From assembly GCA_949902595.1 (NCBI GenBank), contig CATLDC010000016.1, positions 1 to 42,936 of the forward strand: a stretch of 42,936 nucleotides of DNA, written 5' to 3'. The position numbers were made by a program, and so were the translations under genes. The DNA is from an uncultured Candidatus Melainabacteria bacterium. Its GTDB lineage: Bacteria > Cyanobacteriota > Vampirovibrionia > Gastranaerophilales > Gastranaerophilaceae. This document shows positions 16,416 to 24,658 of this stretch, piece by piece; the first letter of the stretch is position 1; every line of letters begins with the position of its first letter. The notes under the pieces were generated by a model, which worked only from the letters and a program-made list of their open reading frames with translations, made no database searches and was not told the DNA's origin.

Positions 16416-17702
16416 ATGAATACAGCAGAACAACTTGAACAAAACGAAAAATACGAAGAGGCTTATGCCGAGTACAAAAAAATGATTCCCGGAAAAGAGG
16501 GGGATGTTGAACTGTTGACAAAACTTGCGCATATTGCTATGATTCTTGATAAAAAAGAAGACGCAAAAAGCTATTACGCAAGGATTCTGGAAGTTGACCC
16601 GCCTAATATTCTTGCGCATGAACAACTTATTGATATCTTTGTGCACGAAGACAAATTTAAGTACTACCTGCTAAGAGGCAACCTTCATGCCTTGCAGCAG
16701 CAAATGATTCACGCTAAAAACGACTACAAAAAAGCAATTGATCACGCTAAAGACCCGCAGGAAGCTCTTCCTGCAAGGTTCTTGTACGCAGGACTGTGCG
16801 AAGGTCAGGGCAAATTAACAGAGGCAATCGATGAGTACCTTAAGATTTCTGATTACGATGAAAAGAATCCGGTTGTCTTCCTTAAACTAGCTGAACTCTA
16901 TGAAAAAACAGAGGGGCTTGTTTCTGCAATCGAAACCCTTGAGCGCGGACGCAAAGACAGAGGATTCAAGGACTTTGAAGAAATTCTTGCAGGGTATTAT
17001 ATAAGAAACTCTCAGCCGGAAAAGGCACTCGATCTTACAAAAGACGATTTGACAAAAGTAAGAGCCCTGTTTGATATGGATAGAAACGACGAAGGGTTTG
17101 AGATTCTTAAGAAGGTTAAGACCGATGATTCTAATAAGAAAATCTACCGCTCGCTTCTTGCACAATACTACTTCCAGAAAGATATGTTTGACGAAGCGTT
17201 TAACGAGATTGACGAGTATGCAAAACTCGACCCTAATTCTCCGCTGATTTATCAGATGCGCGCATTGATTTACGAAAAGAAGGGCGACTCTTATAACGAA
17301 CACGGAAACTGGGGCAAATACAATATTGTGCGCGGAAACAGGGATGTTGCACTTAATGAATTCATGACTGCGTACAGGTTTAATGACGAAGACGCTGACC
17401 TTATTGAGACAATTGCGGTGCTTCTGGAGGCAGAAGGGGATAAGACAAAGGCTTGCGAGTTTTATGAAAGACTTGTGGATGTTGACCCGAAAAACTCTAC
17501 TGCGCTCCAAAAACTGGCAGAATTTAGAGAATCCATCGGGGATTATAACGGTGCTCTTGAGTACGCAGAAAAACTCAAAGCCGCTAATCCGCGTAACCAG
17601 TTTGTACTTGATAACTACGAAAAAATCAAAGACAAGGCTGAAAACGGCGGAGGCTTGATGTCTTTCTTTAAATCGATTTTCGGAAACCGTATGGGAAACT
17701 GA
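16416..17702 (+). CDS. Tetratricopeptide repeat (TPR) protein
   Basis: 428 residues; CAGGAGAAAG precedes the ATG. It is built of TPR-like helix pairs throughout (NEKYEEAYAEYKKMI, ALPARFLYAGLCEGQGKLTEA, ACEFYERLVDVDPKNSTALQ, YNGALEYAEKLKAANPRN). The middle repeats (200-320) are more divergent. The C-terminus ends in a hydrophobic MSFFKSIFGNRMG tail. No catalytic domain is present, so it is probably an adaptor. It lies 15 bp after pth and its stop is 1 bp before the U32 gene, so these three are very likely cotranscribed. It differs from the TPR protein at 9764-11410 in sequence. Confidence 0.88.
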   Translation: MNTAEQLEQNEKYEEAYAEYKKMIPGKEGDVELLTKLAHIAMILDKKEDAKSYYARILEVDPPNILAHEQLIDIFVHEDKFKYYLLRGNLHALQQQMIHAKNDYKKAIDHAKDPQEALPARFLYAGLCEGQGKLTEAIDEYLKISDYDEKNPVVFLKLAELYEKTEGLVSAIETLERGRKDRGFKDFEEILAGYYIRNSQPEKALDLTKDDLTKVRALFDMDRNDEGFEILKKVKTDDSNKKIYRSLLAQYYFQKDMFDEAFNEIDEYAKLDPNSPLIYQMRALIYEKKGDSYNEHGNWGKYNIVRGNRDVALNEFMTAYRFNDEDADLIETIAVLLEAEGDKTKACEFYERLVDVDPKNSTALQKLAEFRESIGDYNGALEYAEKLKAANPRNQFVLDNYEKIKDKAENGGGLMSFFKSIFGNRMGN

Positions 17703-17703
17703 T

Positions 17704-19518
17704 GTGAACAGAACAGAACTTCTTGCACCGGCAAAAGATAAAGAGACCGCACTAGCAGCTATTGACTGCGGAGCGGACGCAGTTTATATCGGGGCGTCAG
17801 CTTTTGGTGCGAGGAGAAATGCGCCCAACTCTCTTGAGGATATAAAAGCGGTTGTTGATTACGCGCACAAATTCCGGGCAAAGGTTTTTGTGACTGTCAA
17901 TACGATTTTGACCGACTCCGAACTTAATGATGCTGTGGAGCTTGTTAAAAAACTTGATGAAATCGGGGTTGATGCGGTAATTGTTCAGGATATGGGGCTG
18001 CTGAATAAGTTAATTGAATTGCAATCTCCGGCTGCACCCCACCCTAACCCTCCCCATCCAGGGAGGGAATACGCCGAACCAGGCCTGAACATCCAAATCC
18101 ACATGAGCACCCAGTGCGATAACAGAGAACTTGAAAAAGTATCTTTCTTTAACGAAATCGGCGTCTCAAGGGTTGTGCTTGCACGCGAACTATCACTCGA
18201 TAAAATAAAACAAATCCATGATGCGAACCCTGATTTGGAACTGGAAGCATTTGTGCATGGAGCACTCTGCGTCTCTTACAGCGGTCAATGCTACCTGAGC
18301 CGGTATATCGGCGGACGCTCTGCAAACAGAGGCGAATGCGCACAACCCTGCCGTAAAAAGTATTCCGTTGAGACTGCTGGGGGTAAAGTAATCGCAAAAG
18401 ATATCCATGCGCTTTGTCTAAAGGATTTTAATGCTTCTCAATATCTGGAAGCAATGAGCGATAACGGCGTGTTTTCGTTCAAAATCGAGGGTCGGCTTAA
18501 GGATACAGGCTATGTGAAGAATATTACAGCATACTACCGGCATGAACTGGATAAGTTTTCTGAAAAAATCTCTTCCGGAAAATCCTTTTACCCATTTGAG
18601 CCAAACCCTGAAAAAAGCTTCAACCGCGGGTTTACTGACTATTTTCTGGAAGGACGCAAAGACTGCTTTAATTTTATCTCACCAAAATCAAGAGGCGAGT
18701 CTCTCGGTACTGTGAGCGAAGTGGGACGGGATTATTTTGTTTTGAAAACTGATAAAACCGTTAACGCCCAAGACGGACTTTGCTTTGAAGATAAAGGTTT
18801 TCTGGTTAACAAAGTCGAAGGAAACAGGATTTATCCTAACAAGCCGGTAGAACTCAAATCCGGCATGGAGATTTTCAGGAACCTTGATTCGGAGTTTGAG
18901 AAACAGCTCTCGCTTCCTGTGAAACGCCAAATCGGAGTGACTATTTTTGTAGATTCAAATAGTATAACTCTGCTTGACGAGGATAATGTCTCAATAACAG
19001 CCTCTTTGACTTCAAACGAGCCGGCTAAAAACCCTGAAAAAATGAACGAGACGTTTGTTAAACAGTTTTCAAAAACAGGGGAAAGCGATTTTTATATCGA
19101 AGATATAAAAATCGCCTCTGATATCCCGTTCATGCCTGTAAGCGCGATAAACCAGCTCCGGCGCGAACTTTTTGAACAACTCATGTCAGAACGGCTTCAA
19201 TCCTACAAACGCGAACAGCAAAAGCCGATGAAATACACGGATTATTACAAGAAAGAACTTGACTACAGGGCAAATGTCCACAACAGGGCTGCAAAAGAGT
19301 TCTACGAAAATTGCGGAGTCTGCGTTGGGGAAATGAGCCTTGAGACAAAACTTCCGGAGCGCAGGATTGAGCTTATGCGGACAAAACACTGTATCAAGTA
19401 CGCGCTTAACAAGTGCAAATCTCCTGAAAAACTGGTCCTAAGAGATGAGCACGGGCAAGTCTATCCGCTCGGGTTTGATTGCAAGAACTGCGAAATGACA
19501 GTAAATACAAATGTTTAA
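17704..19518 (+). CDS. U32 peptidase-family protein, RlhA/YdcP-like RNA hydroxylase
   Basis: 604 residues. The start is a GTG one base after the upstream stop (TGA 17700-17702), so translation is probably coupled. The N-terminus ELLAPAKDKETALAAIDCGADAVYIG is typical of family U32. The family signature region contains GALCVSYSGQC, with four conserved cysteines at C189, C196, C212 and C216. The C-terminal part (about 370-600) corresponds to the extra domain of the longer members, ending with a conserved FDCKNCEM. E. coli relatives RlhA and TrhP hydroxylate 23S rRNA C2501 and tRNA U34; the extra domain favours RlhA-like, but which RNA is modified cannot be read from sequence. Residues about 109-127 are an in-frame insertion made of a dispersed DNA repeat. 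Confidence 0.88.
   Translation: MNRTELLAPAKDKETALAAIDCGADAVYIGASAFGARRNAPNSLEDIKAVVDYAHKFRAKVFVTVNTILTDSELNDAVELVKKLDEIGVDAVIVQDMGLLNKLIELQSPAAPHPNPPHPGREYAEPGLNIQIHMSTQCDNRELEKVSFFNEIGVSRVVLARELSLDKIKQIHDANPDLELEAFVHGALCVSYSGQCYLSRYIGGRSANRGECAQPCRKKYSVETAGGKVIAKDIHALCLKDFNASQYLEAMSDNGVFSFKIEGRLKDTGYVKNITAYYRHELDKFSEKISSGKSFYPFEPNPEKSFNRGFTDYFLEGRKDCFNFISPKSRGESLGTVSEVGRDYFVLKTDKTVNAQDGLCFEDKGFLVNKVEGNRIYPNKPVELKSGMEIFRNLDSEFEKQLSLPVKRQIGVTIFVDSNSITLLDEDNVSITASLTSNEPAKNPEKMNETFVKQFSKTGESDFYIEDIKIASDIPFMPVSAINQLRRELFEQLMSERLQSYKREQQKPMKYTDYYKKELDYRANVHNRAAKEFYENCGVCVGEMSLETKLPERRIELMRTKHCIKYALNKCKSPEKLVLRDEHGQVYPLGFDCKNCEMTVNTNV
18035..18069. repeat. GC-rich palindromic repeat, copy 3, inside the U32 gene
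   Basis: CCCTCCC (18048-18054) pairs with GGGAGGG (18061-18067), preceded by CACCCCACCCTAA. It matches copy 1 closely in order and arms but lies within coding sequence, read as APHPNPPHPGRE. It sits between a helix (LLNKLIELQ) and the next strand (LNIQIHMSTQ), so it adds residues to a loop without breaking the frame. Confidence 0.8.
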
Positions 19519-19522
19519 CGCC

Positions 19523-19576
19523 TTCACCCCTTCGCCCCGGTGTGGGAGAAGGTGGGCGGAGCCCGGATGAGGGGAA
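19523..19576. repeat. GC-rich palindromic repeat, copy 4 (variant)
   Basis: The 58-bp gap after the U32 gene contains CCTTCACCCCTTCGCCCC, a short loop, GTGGGAGAAGG and GGATGAGGGG. CCTTC and GAAGG, and CCC and GGG, form a partly paired stem. It resembles copies 1-3 in composition and order but belongs to a variant with an added GCGGAGCCCGG segment. Confidence 0.65.
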
Positions 19577-21076
19577 CTATGTTGCCTTATTAGCCAGAGC
19601 ATTCTTGTATGTTGCTAAATCGAGATTCTTTATCCCTGCAATTTTTGACTCTAAATCAGCTTTCTGAGCTTCAAGCTTTGCCAGAACTTCTTTTGCTTCA
19701 CTTGATGTGTATTCTGCTGACATCAATATCGGACCTGAATAACCTCTTTCTATTTCACCCACGACTTTTGGAACAGTCGAAGCCTGTGAAGTCAGAGTTA
19801 GCCCGAGAAGCTCCTTGTAGTGAGATGGATTTTTCCCGCCAATAGCAAGCTGATACTCATTCTTTCTCCAGGTTGAAGGCTTGTACCAGCACTTCTTCGC
19901 GTCAGGTGACGGAATGTATTCAGCAAGCTCTGCACTGTATTTGTCCGGAGTTTTGGCTTTTGTGCGCATCATGTTTTCTTTGTATTTTATAAGCTTTCTA
20001 ACATCTTTGGTGCAGGTTTCTGCAAGCGCGTCAAGCTCGGATTTTGTCTTCATGTTTTTTAGCCTTCTCAATTCAGAGAGCTTTTGGGCTTGAACATTTC
20101 TGCGTTTTAAAAATATTTTTCGTATAGTCTTGTTAGAACCAGGTGTTCTGTTCATTGTATTAATTCGATTGTCAAGCTCAACAATATTTTGCTTTGCAGA
20201 AGCTTCTAACTGATTGGACTTGTTGCTATACTTGTTCTCCCAACTTGTGACATTCTTCCACGCGTTGCTAACTTTTGTACTGTAAGCACCCCTAAAACCT
20301 TTTGTCGCAACAAGCGCTTTGTCTGCCTGCATTGTAGCCTTTAATCCCTTAACTCCGCGCAAACCAAACGCAGAAGTTATTCCGATAAACGCGTTTGCAC
20401 AAATATCCTGCTGCGCCTTGTCAATTTCTGCTTCACTTTTTGCTTTGCTAAGCCTGTTTACACCTTTTGCAATCCCGACTCCTGCACCTGCAACCCCGGC
20501 TGCAGCAAGTCCAAACCCTATAGCTGGCCCTACAACAGGTATAAAACATGCGCCTACGGCTGCGACTGTAATCGCAACATTTCTTGCACATTTCTTCCAG
20601 TTCCAGCTTCCATCTTCTTCAAAACCTGCAATTGCTTTTCCCATGTTTTTAAGCGCAGCACCTGCGTTTCCAAGCCACCTGCCAGCTTTACCCCAGAATC
20701 CTAATTCCTTGCTCTTTGGCCTTACAACCACAGAGCCGTCTTTTTGGGTGCCTGATTTTATATCATTTACCTGCTTGTCTATCTTGTCAACTTCTTCCTG
20801 AAGCGGCTTAATCTCTTCTGCTTTCTTTTCACTTAAAGCCCTTTCTTCAGAGCCCGTTTTTAATTTTGTCCTGTCAGCTTCAAGCTCAGCCTGAATCCTC
20901 TTTTTGTAGTCTTCGTAAGACTCGTCAGCGCTTGATTTGCCAGCAGGTGAAGACGGAGTTGTAAAATTAAAAATCCCGCCGTTAAAACCTGTGTTCCAGT
21001 CAAATTGCGGCAAAGGTAACATCGGCATCTGATAAGGTGTCCCGCCCCAGTTATTTATTCCTGTAAAATTCGTCAT
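19577..21076 (-). CDS. Hypothetical glycine-rich membrane protein
   Basis: 499 residues; AGGGGAAAG precedes the ATG on the minus strand. N-terminus MTNFTGINNWGGTPYQ, then Pro- and Gly-rich residues to about 60. Next come a charged coiled coil (65-120) and a long hydrophobic small-residue stretch (about 165-210: VAITVAAVGACFIPVVG, AIGFGLAAAGVAGAGVG) that looks like a membrane hairpin. A basic coiled-coil C-terminal half ends in a helix (VLAKLEAQKADLESKIAG). No family recognised. The arrangement of soluble coil plus Gly/Ala-rich hairpin is seen in some pore-forming or exported proteins, but there is no specific motif. It is divergent from era with HLR1-like site 3 between them. Confidence 0.7.
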   Translation of the reverse strand: MTNFTGINNWGGTPYQMPMLPLPQFDWNTGFNGGIFNFTTPSSPAGKSSADESYEDYKKRIQAELEADRTKLKTGSEERALSEKKAEEIKPLQEEVDKIDKQVNDIKSGTQKDGSVVVRPKSKELGFWGKAGRWLGNAGAALKNMGKAIAGFEEDGSWNWKKCARNVAITVAAVGACFIPVVGPAIGFGLAAAGVAGAGVGIAKGVNRLSKAKSEAEIDKAQQDICANAFIGITSAFGLRGVKGLKATMQADKALVATKGFRGAYSTKVSNAWKNVTSWENKYSNKSNQLEASAKQNIVELDNRINTMNRTPGSNKTIRKIFLKRRNVQAQKLSELRRLKNMKTKSELDALAETCTKDVRKLIKYKENMMRTKAKTPDKYSAELAEYIPSPDAKKCWYKPSTWRKNEYQLAIGGKNPSHYKELLGLTLTSQASTVPKVVGEIERGYSGPILMSAEYTSSEAKEVLAKLEAQKADLESKIAGIKNLDLATYKNALANKAT

Positions 21077-21142
21077 TACTTTCCCCTGATTTAATATCCC
21101 TTATTTATATAAAAAATTCCCGCCTGTGATAATTGACTTTTC

Positions 21143-21160
21143 GTTACAAATCTTTACACT
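21143..21160. promoter_or_regulatory. HLR1-like direct repeat, site 3
   Basis: On the plus strand GTTACAAA-TC-TTTACACT: both half sites keep (G/T)TTACA with the required 2-bp gap, making this one of the two best matches in the window. Relative to the candidate era start (about 21202) its centre is near -51, an activator-type position. Confidence 0.55.
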
Positions 21161-21189
21161 ATATTAGCCACCATGCCTATATTTTTTGC

Positions 21190-21195
21190 TATAAT
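21190..21195 (+). promoter_or_regulatory. Candidate -10 element of era
   Basis: TATAAT at 21190-21195, 7 bases before the ATG at 21203. There is no ribosome binding site between them, so the mRNA would start at or next to the AUG. No good -35 is visible at 17 bp, which fits a promoter helped by an activator at site 3. Confidence 0.4.
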
Positions 21196-21202
21196 AAAAT
21201 AC

Positions 21203-22099
21203 ATGAAGTGTGGATTCGTAACAATATTAGGGCGTCCTAATGTTGGAAAATCGACTCTTTTGAATCAGATTTTGGGACAGAAGATAGTAATAACAACAGA
21301 CAAGGCGCAAACAACAAGAAAACGCATTAAAGGGATTTTGACAGACGATAACGGGCAGATAATATTTGTAGATACCCCCGGAATCCATCGCCCCCTTAAC
21401 AAACTCGGAGAATTTTTGCTCGACGAGGCAAAGGTTGCTGTTCCGGATGCGGACTTGATTCTGTTTCTTGTTGACGGCTCAGAGCCTGCCGGCAAGGGCG
21501 ATAAGTGGATTGTCGAAAATATTCTTTCAAAAACAGAGATTCCTGTGATTCTTGTCATGAACAAACTGGACAAGATAAAAAACATGCAGAGAATCGAAGA
21601 AAACATGATGTCATACAAGACCCTGTTTAACGAAAATGTTCCGCTTGTAAGGATTTCTGCAAAGACCGGACGCAACAAAGACACGCTTTTGTCTAATATT
21701 TTGAAGAAACTTCCCGAGGGTGAAAAACTTTATCCTGACGATGTTGTGACGGAAGAGAGCATGAGATCTGTTGCCGAGGAGATTATAAGAGAAAAAGTTT
21801 TGCTTAATACACAGGATGAGATTCCGCATTCTGTGGCAATAAAAGTTGAAAAGTATGAAGAAAAAGATGAAATAGACAGAATATACGCAACAATATTCTG
21901 TGAGCAGAAAAGCCAGAAAGGAATCCTTATCGGGAAAGGCGGCAGTCTGCTTAAAAAAATAGGTACGGAGGCTCGTCTTGAGCTTGAAAGTATCGTGGAA
22001 AAGAAGGTATATCTTGCGCTTGAAGTCAAGGTCGAAAAAGATTGGCGCAAGAAGGATAATATGCTTAAGAATTTTGGATATGACACAAATGAGCAATAG
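21203..22099 (+). CDS. era: GTPase Era
   Basis: 298 residues from ATG 21203; an upstream ATG at 21173 adds a non-conserved hydrophobic tail. Era binds 16S rRNA near its 3' end during 30S assembly. G1 GRPNVGKS is at residues 10-17, followed by the effector region TTRKRIKG, G3 DTPGIH, G4 NKLD and, at the C-terminus, a KH domain with GILIGKGGSLLKKIG. Length matches the family. It is divergent from the membrane protein at 19577-21076 and is followed 45 bp later by the GH13 gene. Confidence 0.96.
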   Translation: MKCGFVTILGRPNVGKSTLLNQILGQKIVITTDKAQTTRKRIKGILTDDNGQIIFVDTPGIHRPLNKLGEFLLDEAKVAVPDADLILFLVDGSEPAGKGDKWIVENILSKTEIPVILVMNKLDKIKNMQRIEENMMSYKTLFNENVPLVRISAKTGRNKDTLLSNILKKLPEGEKLYPDDVVTEESMRSVAEEIIREKVLLNTQDEIPHSVAIKVEKYEEKDEIDRIYATIFCEQKSQKGILIGKGGSLLKKIGTEARLELESIVEKKVYLALEVKVEKDWRKKDNMLKNFGYDTNEQ

Positions 22100-22122
22100 C
22101 AAAAATATTTTTTACAGGTTTT

Positions 22123-22128
22123 TATAAT
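22123..22128 (+). promoter_or_regulatory. Candidate -10 element upstream of the GH13 gene
   Basis: TATAAT at 22123-22128 in the 45-bp gap after era, 16 bases before the ATG; no good -35 at 17 bp. Readthrough from era is an alternative. Confidence 0.3.
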
Positions 22129-22144
22129 AGCAGAGGTGTGTGTA

Positions 22145-24397
22145 ATGAGAATTGAAAAAATTAACCCTGGTTTTCAGACAAGAAAACAAACAAGACAATC
22201 TAACCCCGCGTTTAGAAGAGCATGGAAAGAGCATGTCAGCTGGGGTGCAAATTATGTAAAAGAAAAAGGAAAGACCGACTTTAAACTCTTTTCTTTCCCA
22301 GACGCTAAGGCTGTTTTTGTAGAAGTCGGACATAAGGTCGGCGAAGGCTTTGGAAACATCAAAGAACGCATTGTGCAGATTCTCGCAACAGCAGGCGCTG
22401 CACTTACTATCCAGAAAGTTGAATCAAAAGACGGCGAGTCAAAAGTTTATCCAATGGATAAAAAAGAAAACGGTATCTATGAAGCAAAAGATGTTGATGC
22501 CAAACCAGATGATAATTACAGATATATTATTGTGGACAAGGATAACAACGTAAACCTTGTAAAAGACCCTTATGCTAAAAAACAGGAAAATATAAACGGC
22601 TGGAGCACAGTTTATAACCCTGATAACTACGAGTGGAAAAACACAGACTGGCTTGAAGGCAAAGACCCGCGCAGAATTGTAAGAAAGCCGGATGAGCCTA
22701 TGAGAGGTCTGGAAAAACTCATTATTGATGAAGTTAATATCCCGACTCTTACAGAAGAAGGTACTTTTGAGAGCGCTAAAAAGCGCGTTGACGTGATTGC
22801 AGACCGAGGGGTTGCAACAGCAATCGAAATCATGCCGGTTGAGAATACTTTTTCTAAACAGTGGGGCTATGATGGTGTTGATAAATTTGCGGTCAACGAA
22901 AAAATGGGCGGGGCTGCGCAGTTGAAAGAACTTGTTGACCATGCTCATGGAAGAGGCTTGAATGTGATTATGGACATGGTTCCAAACCACATGGGGCCTG
23001 ACGGAGATTACCTTGCACAGACAGGACCTTATGAAACAGGTGCCGGTCAGTTTGGCTCAAAATTCAACTATGAAGGTAAGGACAACCGCTATGTTAGAGA
23101 CTGGATGGCTAACGCGGCTCTGTGGTGGGCAAACGAGTTCAAAGTCGACGGGATTAGATTTGATATGACCAAAGAAACAGCTTCTGATTATTTGCTCAAG
23201 CAAATTGTGGAAGAGCTTAACGAGCACAATCCGCAGGTGTTTACGATAGCAGAAGACGGAAGAAACAACAAACCATCTGTGACAAGATACGATACTTCCG
23301 GAAACAGCCATGAAGACAAACTTGATTTTATTGACATGAATATTGAGTATATCCACTCCAGAAACTGGAAATCAACTCCGCAGGACATCGGGTTTGACAG
23401 TGAGTGGGACTTCCCTCTCATGCATTCAATAAAATCAGCAGTGGCGCATAATAATCAGACTTCAATAAATGATATAGACAAACTTATTGTTGAATCAGGT
23501 CCGCGCGTAAAATACGCTATGAGCCACGACGAAATCGGAAACGTTGATGGTACAAGACTGATTCCTAAAGTTATTGCGCAGTATTTGAATCTGTACGCAA
23601 ATATTGAAGGCAGAGATGAGGCTGAAAAAGGTCAGAAAGCTGCACAGCTTTCCCAGAAATTGGCAGAGATTATTGTTACAAACGATGAAATCTCAAGCAC
23701 TGACCTTGCGAAGCTTCAAAGTGATTTTGGCTCATCAGTTTTCTATGACAAGAAAACAATCAAAACTGCGCTTAAGACAGCCCTTGCAAAACAAAGACTT
23801 GCTCATGGCACAGTGATGACTATTCCGGGTCCAAAAATGTATTTCCAGGGTGATGACAATGCCGAGCTTGCGCATTTCAAGTTCTTTAGAGAATTTTCCG
23901 ACGAAAGAGCTGACAGAGAACTCAAGCCTCACATCAAAGAAAACACCATAAGAGAAAAAGGGTATGACACATTTATTGACGAGGCTTTACCTGATTCAGT
24001 TATTGACAAAAAACAACCGGCAGGCGAGTTTAAGGATGTTCAGAACCAGATGATTAAATTTAATCAGGATTTGAAAAAAGTTGTTATGGAAAACCCTGCA
24101 CTGCTTGAAGGTGATATCACTTACCGTTATAAGGATCACAATAATTTAATTCACATACACAGACTCACAAAAGATAATAACGATATTGTGGTATTCAAAA
24201 ACTACGCTGACAGATTCTATAATTCAGACTATTCATCGCTCGGGTTCCCGAAAGACGGCCAGTGGGTGGAAATCTTTAACAGCGACAAAGAAGAATACGG
24301 TGGCGGCGGTAAAACAAACGAAGACAGAAAGATTTATGATATGAACCAGAACATGAACTTCGCAGCCAATAGTATTATTATATTGAAAAAAGTATAA
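22145..24397 (+). CDS. GH13 alpha-glucan enzyme (TreZ/branching-enzyme-like)
   Basis: 750 residues from the ATG at 22145 (AGAGGTG upstream). There is no signal peptide, so it is probably cytosolic and acts on glycogen or maltodextrin. After a lineage-specific 30-residue N-terminus (QSNPAFRRAWKE), a CBM48-like module occupies about 35-165 (DPYAKK near its end), then the catalytic barrel. The conserved regions are MDMVPNHMG, GIRFDM (nucleophile D340), TIAEDGR (acid/base E370) and SHDEIGN (D462). The SHDEIGN form and the early MPVENTFSKQWGYDG segment resemble trehalohydrolase TreZ and branching enzyme, but I cannot choose between them. An unusual charged, helical stretch (about 485-550) interrupts the barrel before the last conserved region. 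A strong terminator follows. Confidence 0.85.
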   Translation: MRIEKINPGFQTRKQTRQSNPAFRRAWKEHVSWGANYVKEKGKTDFKLFSFPDAKAVFVEVGHKVGEGFGNIKERIVQILATAGAALTIQKVESKDGESKVYPMDKKENGIYEAKDVDAKPDDNYRYIIVDKDNNVNLVKDPYAKKQENINGWSTVYNPDNYEWKNTDWLEGKDPRRIVRKPDEPMRGLEKLIIDEVNIPTLTEEGTFESAKKRVDVIADRGVATAIEIMPVENTFSKQWGYDGVDKFAVNEKMGGAAQLKELVDHAHGRGLNVIMDMVPNHMGPDGDYLAQTGPYETGAGQFGSKFNYEGKDNRYVRDWMANAALWWANEFKVDGIRFDMTKETASDYLLKQIVEELNEHNPQVFTIAEDGRNNKPSVTRYDTSGNSHEDKLDFIDMNIEYIHSRNWKSTPQDIGFDSEWDFPLMHSIKSAVAHNNQTSINDIDKLIVESGPRVKYAMSHDEIGNVDGTRLIPKVIAQYLNLYANIEGRDEAEKGQKAAQLSQKLAEIIVTNDEISSTDLAKLQSDFGSSVFYDKKTIKTALKTALAKQRLAHGTVMTIPGPKMYFQGDDNAELAHFKFFREFSDERADRELKPHIKENTIREKGYDTFIDEALPDSVIDKKQPAGEFKDVQNQMIKFNQDLKKVVMENPALLEGDITYRYKDHNNLIHIHRLTKDNNDIVVFKNYADRFYNSDYSSLGFPKDGQWVEIFNSDKEEYGGGGKTNEDRKIYDMNQNMNFAANSIIILKKV

Positions 24398-24400
24398 GTT

Positions 24401-24427
24401 AAAAAGGAGGGTTATCCCTCCTTTTTT
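24401..24427 (+). terminator. Rho-independent terminator after the GH13 gene
   Basis: AAAAAGGAGGG (24401-24411), loop TTAT, CCCTCCTTTTT (24416-24426) and a T-run. Exact 11-bp pairing, including an A/T flank. Confidence 0.92.
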
Positions 24428-24442
24428 GTTAGATAAAGCTTA

Positions 24443-24448
24443 TATAAT
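24443..24448 (+). promoter_or_regulatory. Candidate -10 element for the leader region
   Basis: TATAAT at 24443-24448, just after the terminator. Transcription from here would give a leader of about 205 bases before the gene at 24659, including the small His-rich reading frame. No convincing -35. Confidence 0.35.
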
Positions 24449-24503
24449 GCTTACCACTTTACTTTTGCTGCCTTCATGTTACGATTAATAAAAAGGAACA
24501 ATT

Positions 24504-24581
24504 ATGACATACATTGTAGCAAGACATCATCATACTCATACAAACCCGAAAGGGCTTGGAGTTTTGTATTCTCTTGCTTAG
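24504..24581 (+). CDS. Candidate 25-residue His-rich leader peptide
   Basis: ATG 24504 to TAG 24581, preceded by AAAAAGGA at good spacing. It encodes MTYIVARHHHTHTNPKGLG followed by a hydrophobic end. Three adjacent His codons and a fourth two codons later (H-H-H-T-H-T) recall leader peptides of his-type attenuators, which stall ribosomes when charged tRNA is scarce. The stop lies inside the first of two overlapping hairpins. The reading frame is real in the sequence; translation and function are inference. Confidence 0.45.
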   Translation: MTYIVARHHHTHTNPKGLGVLYSLA

Positions 24582-24624
24582 ACTCCTCTAATGTTCGGCT
24601 CTTTCGGGATATTCAAGAGAGAAT
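24545..24624 (+). promoter_or_regulatory. Overlapping hairpins in the leader of the gene at 24659
   Basis: CCCGAAAGGGC (24545-24555) pairs with GCTCTTTCGGG (24598-24608), an 11-bp stem with one G-T pair. Nested inside, GGAGT (24558-24562) pairs with ACTCC (24582-24586). An alternative pairing joins CTCTTG (24571-24576) with CAAGAG (24614-24619), which cannot form together with the first set. No T-run follows, so if this is a switch it is more likely to act on translation than as an intrinsic terminator. The remaining 24428-24658 is AT-rich with nothing else seen. Confidence 0.45.
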
Positions 24625-24658
24625 GTAAAGAGTACGGAAACAAGGAGAAAATTTTAAA

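Noticed and set aside
24545..24624. Classic intrinsic attenuator
   Set aside because: Alternative stems exist, but no hairpin is followed by a T-run, so it was reported only as a candidate structure.
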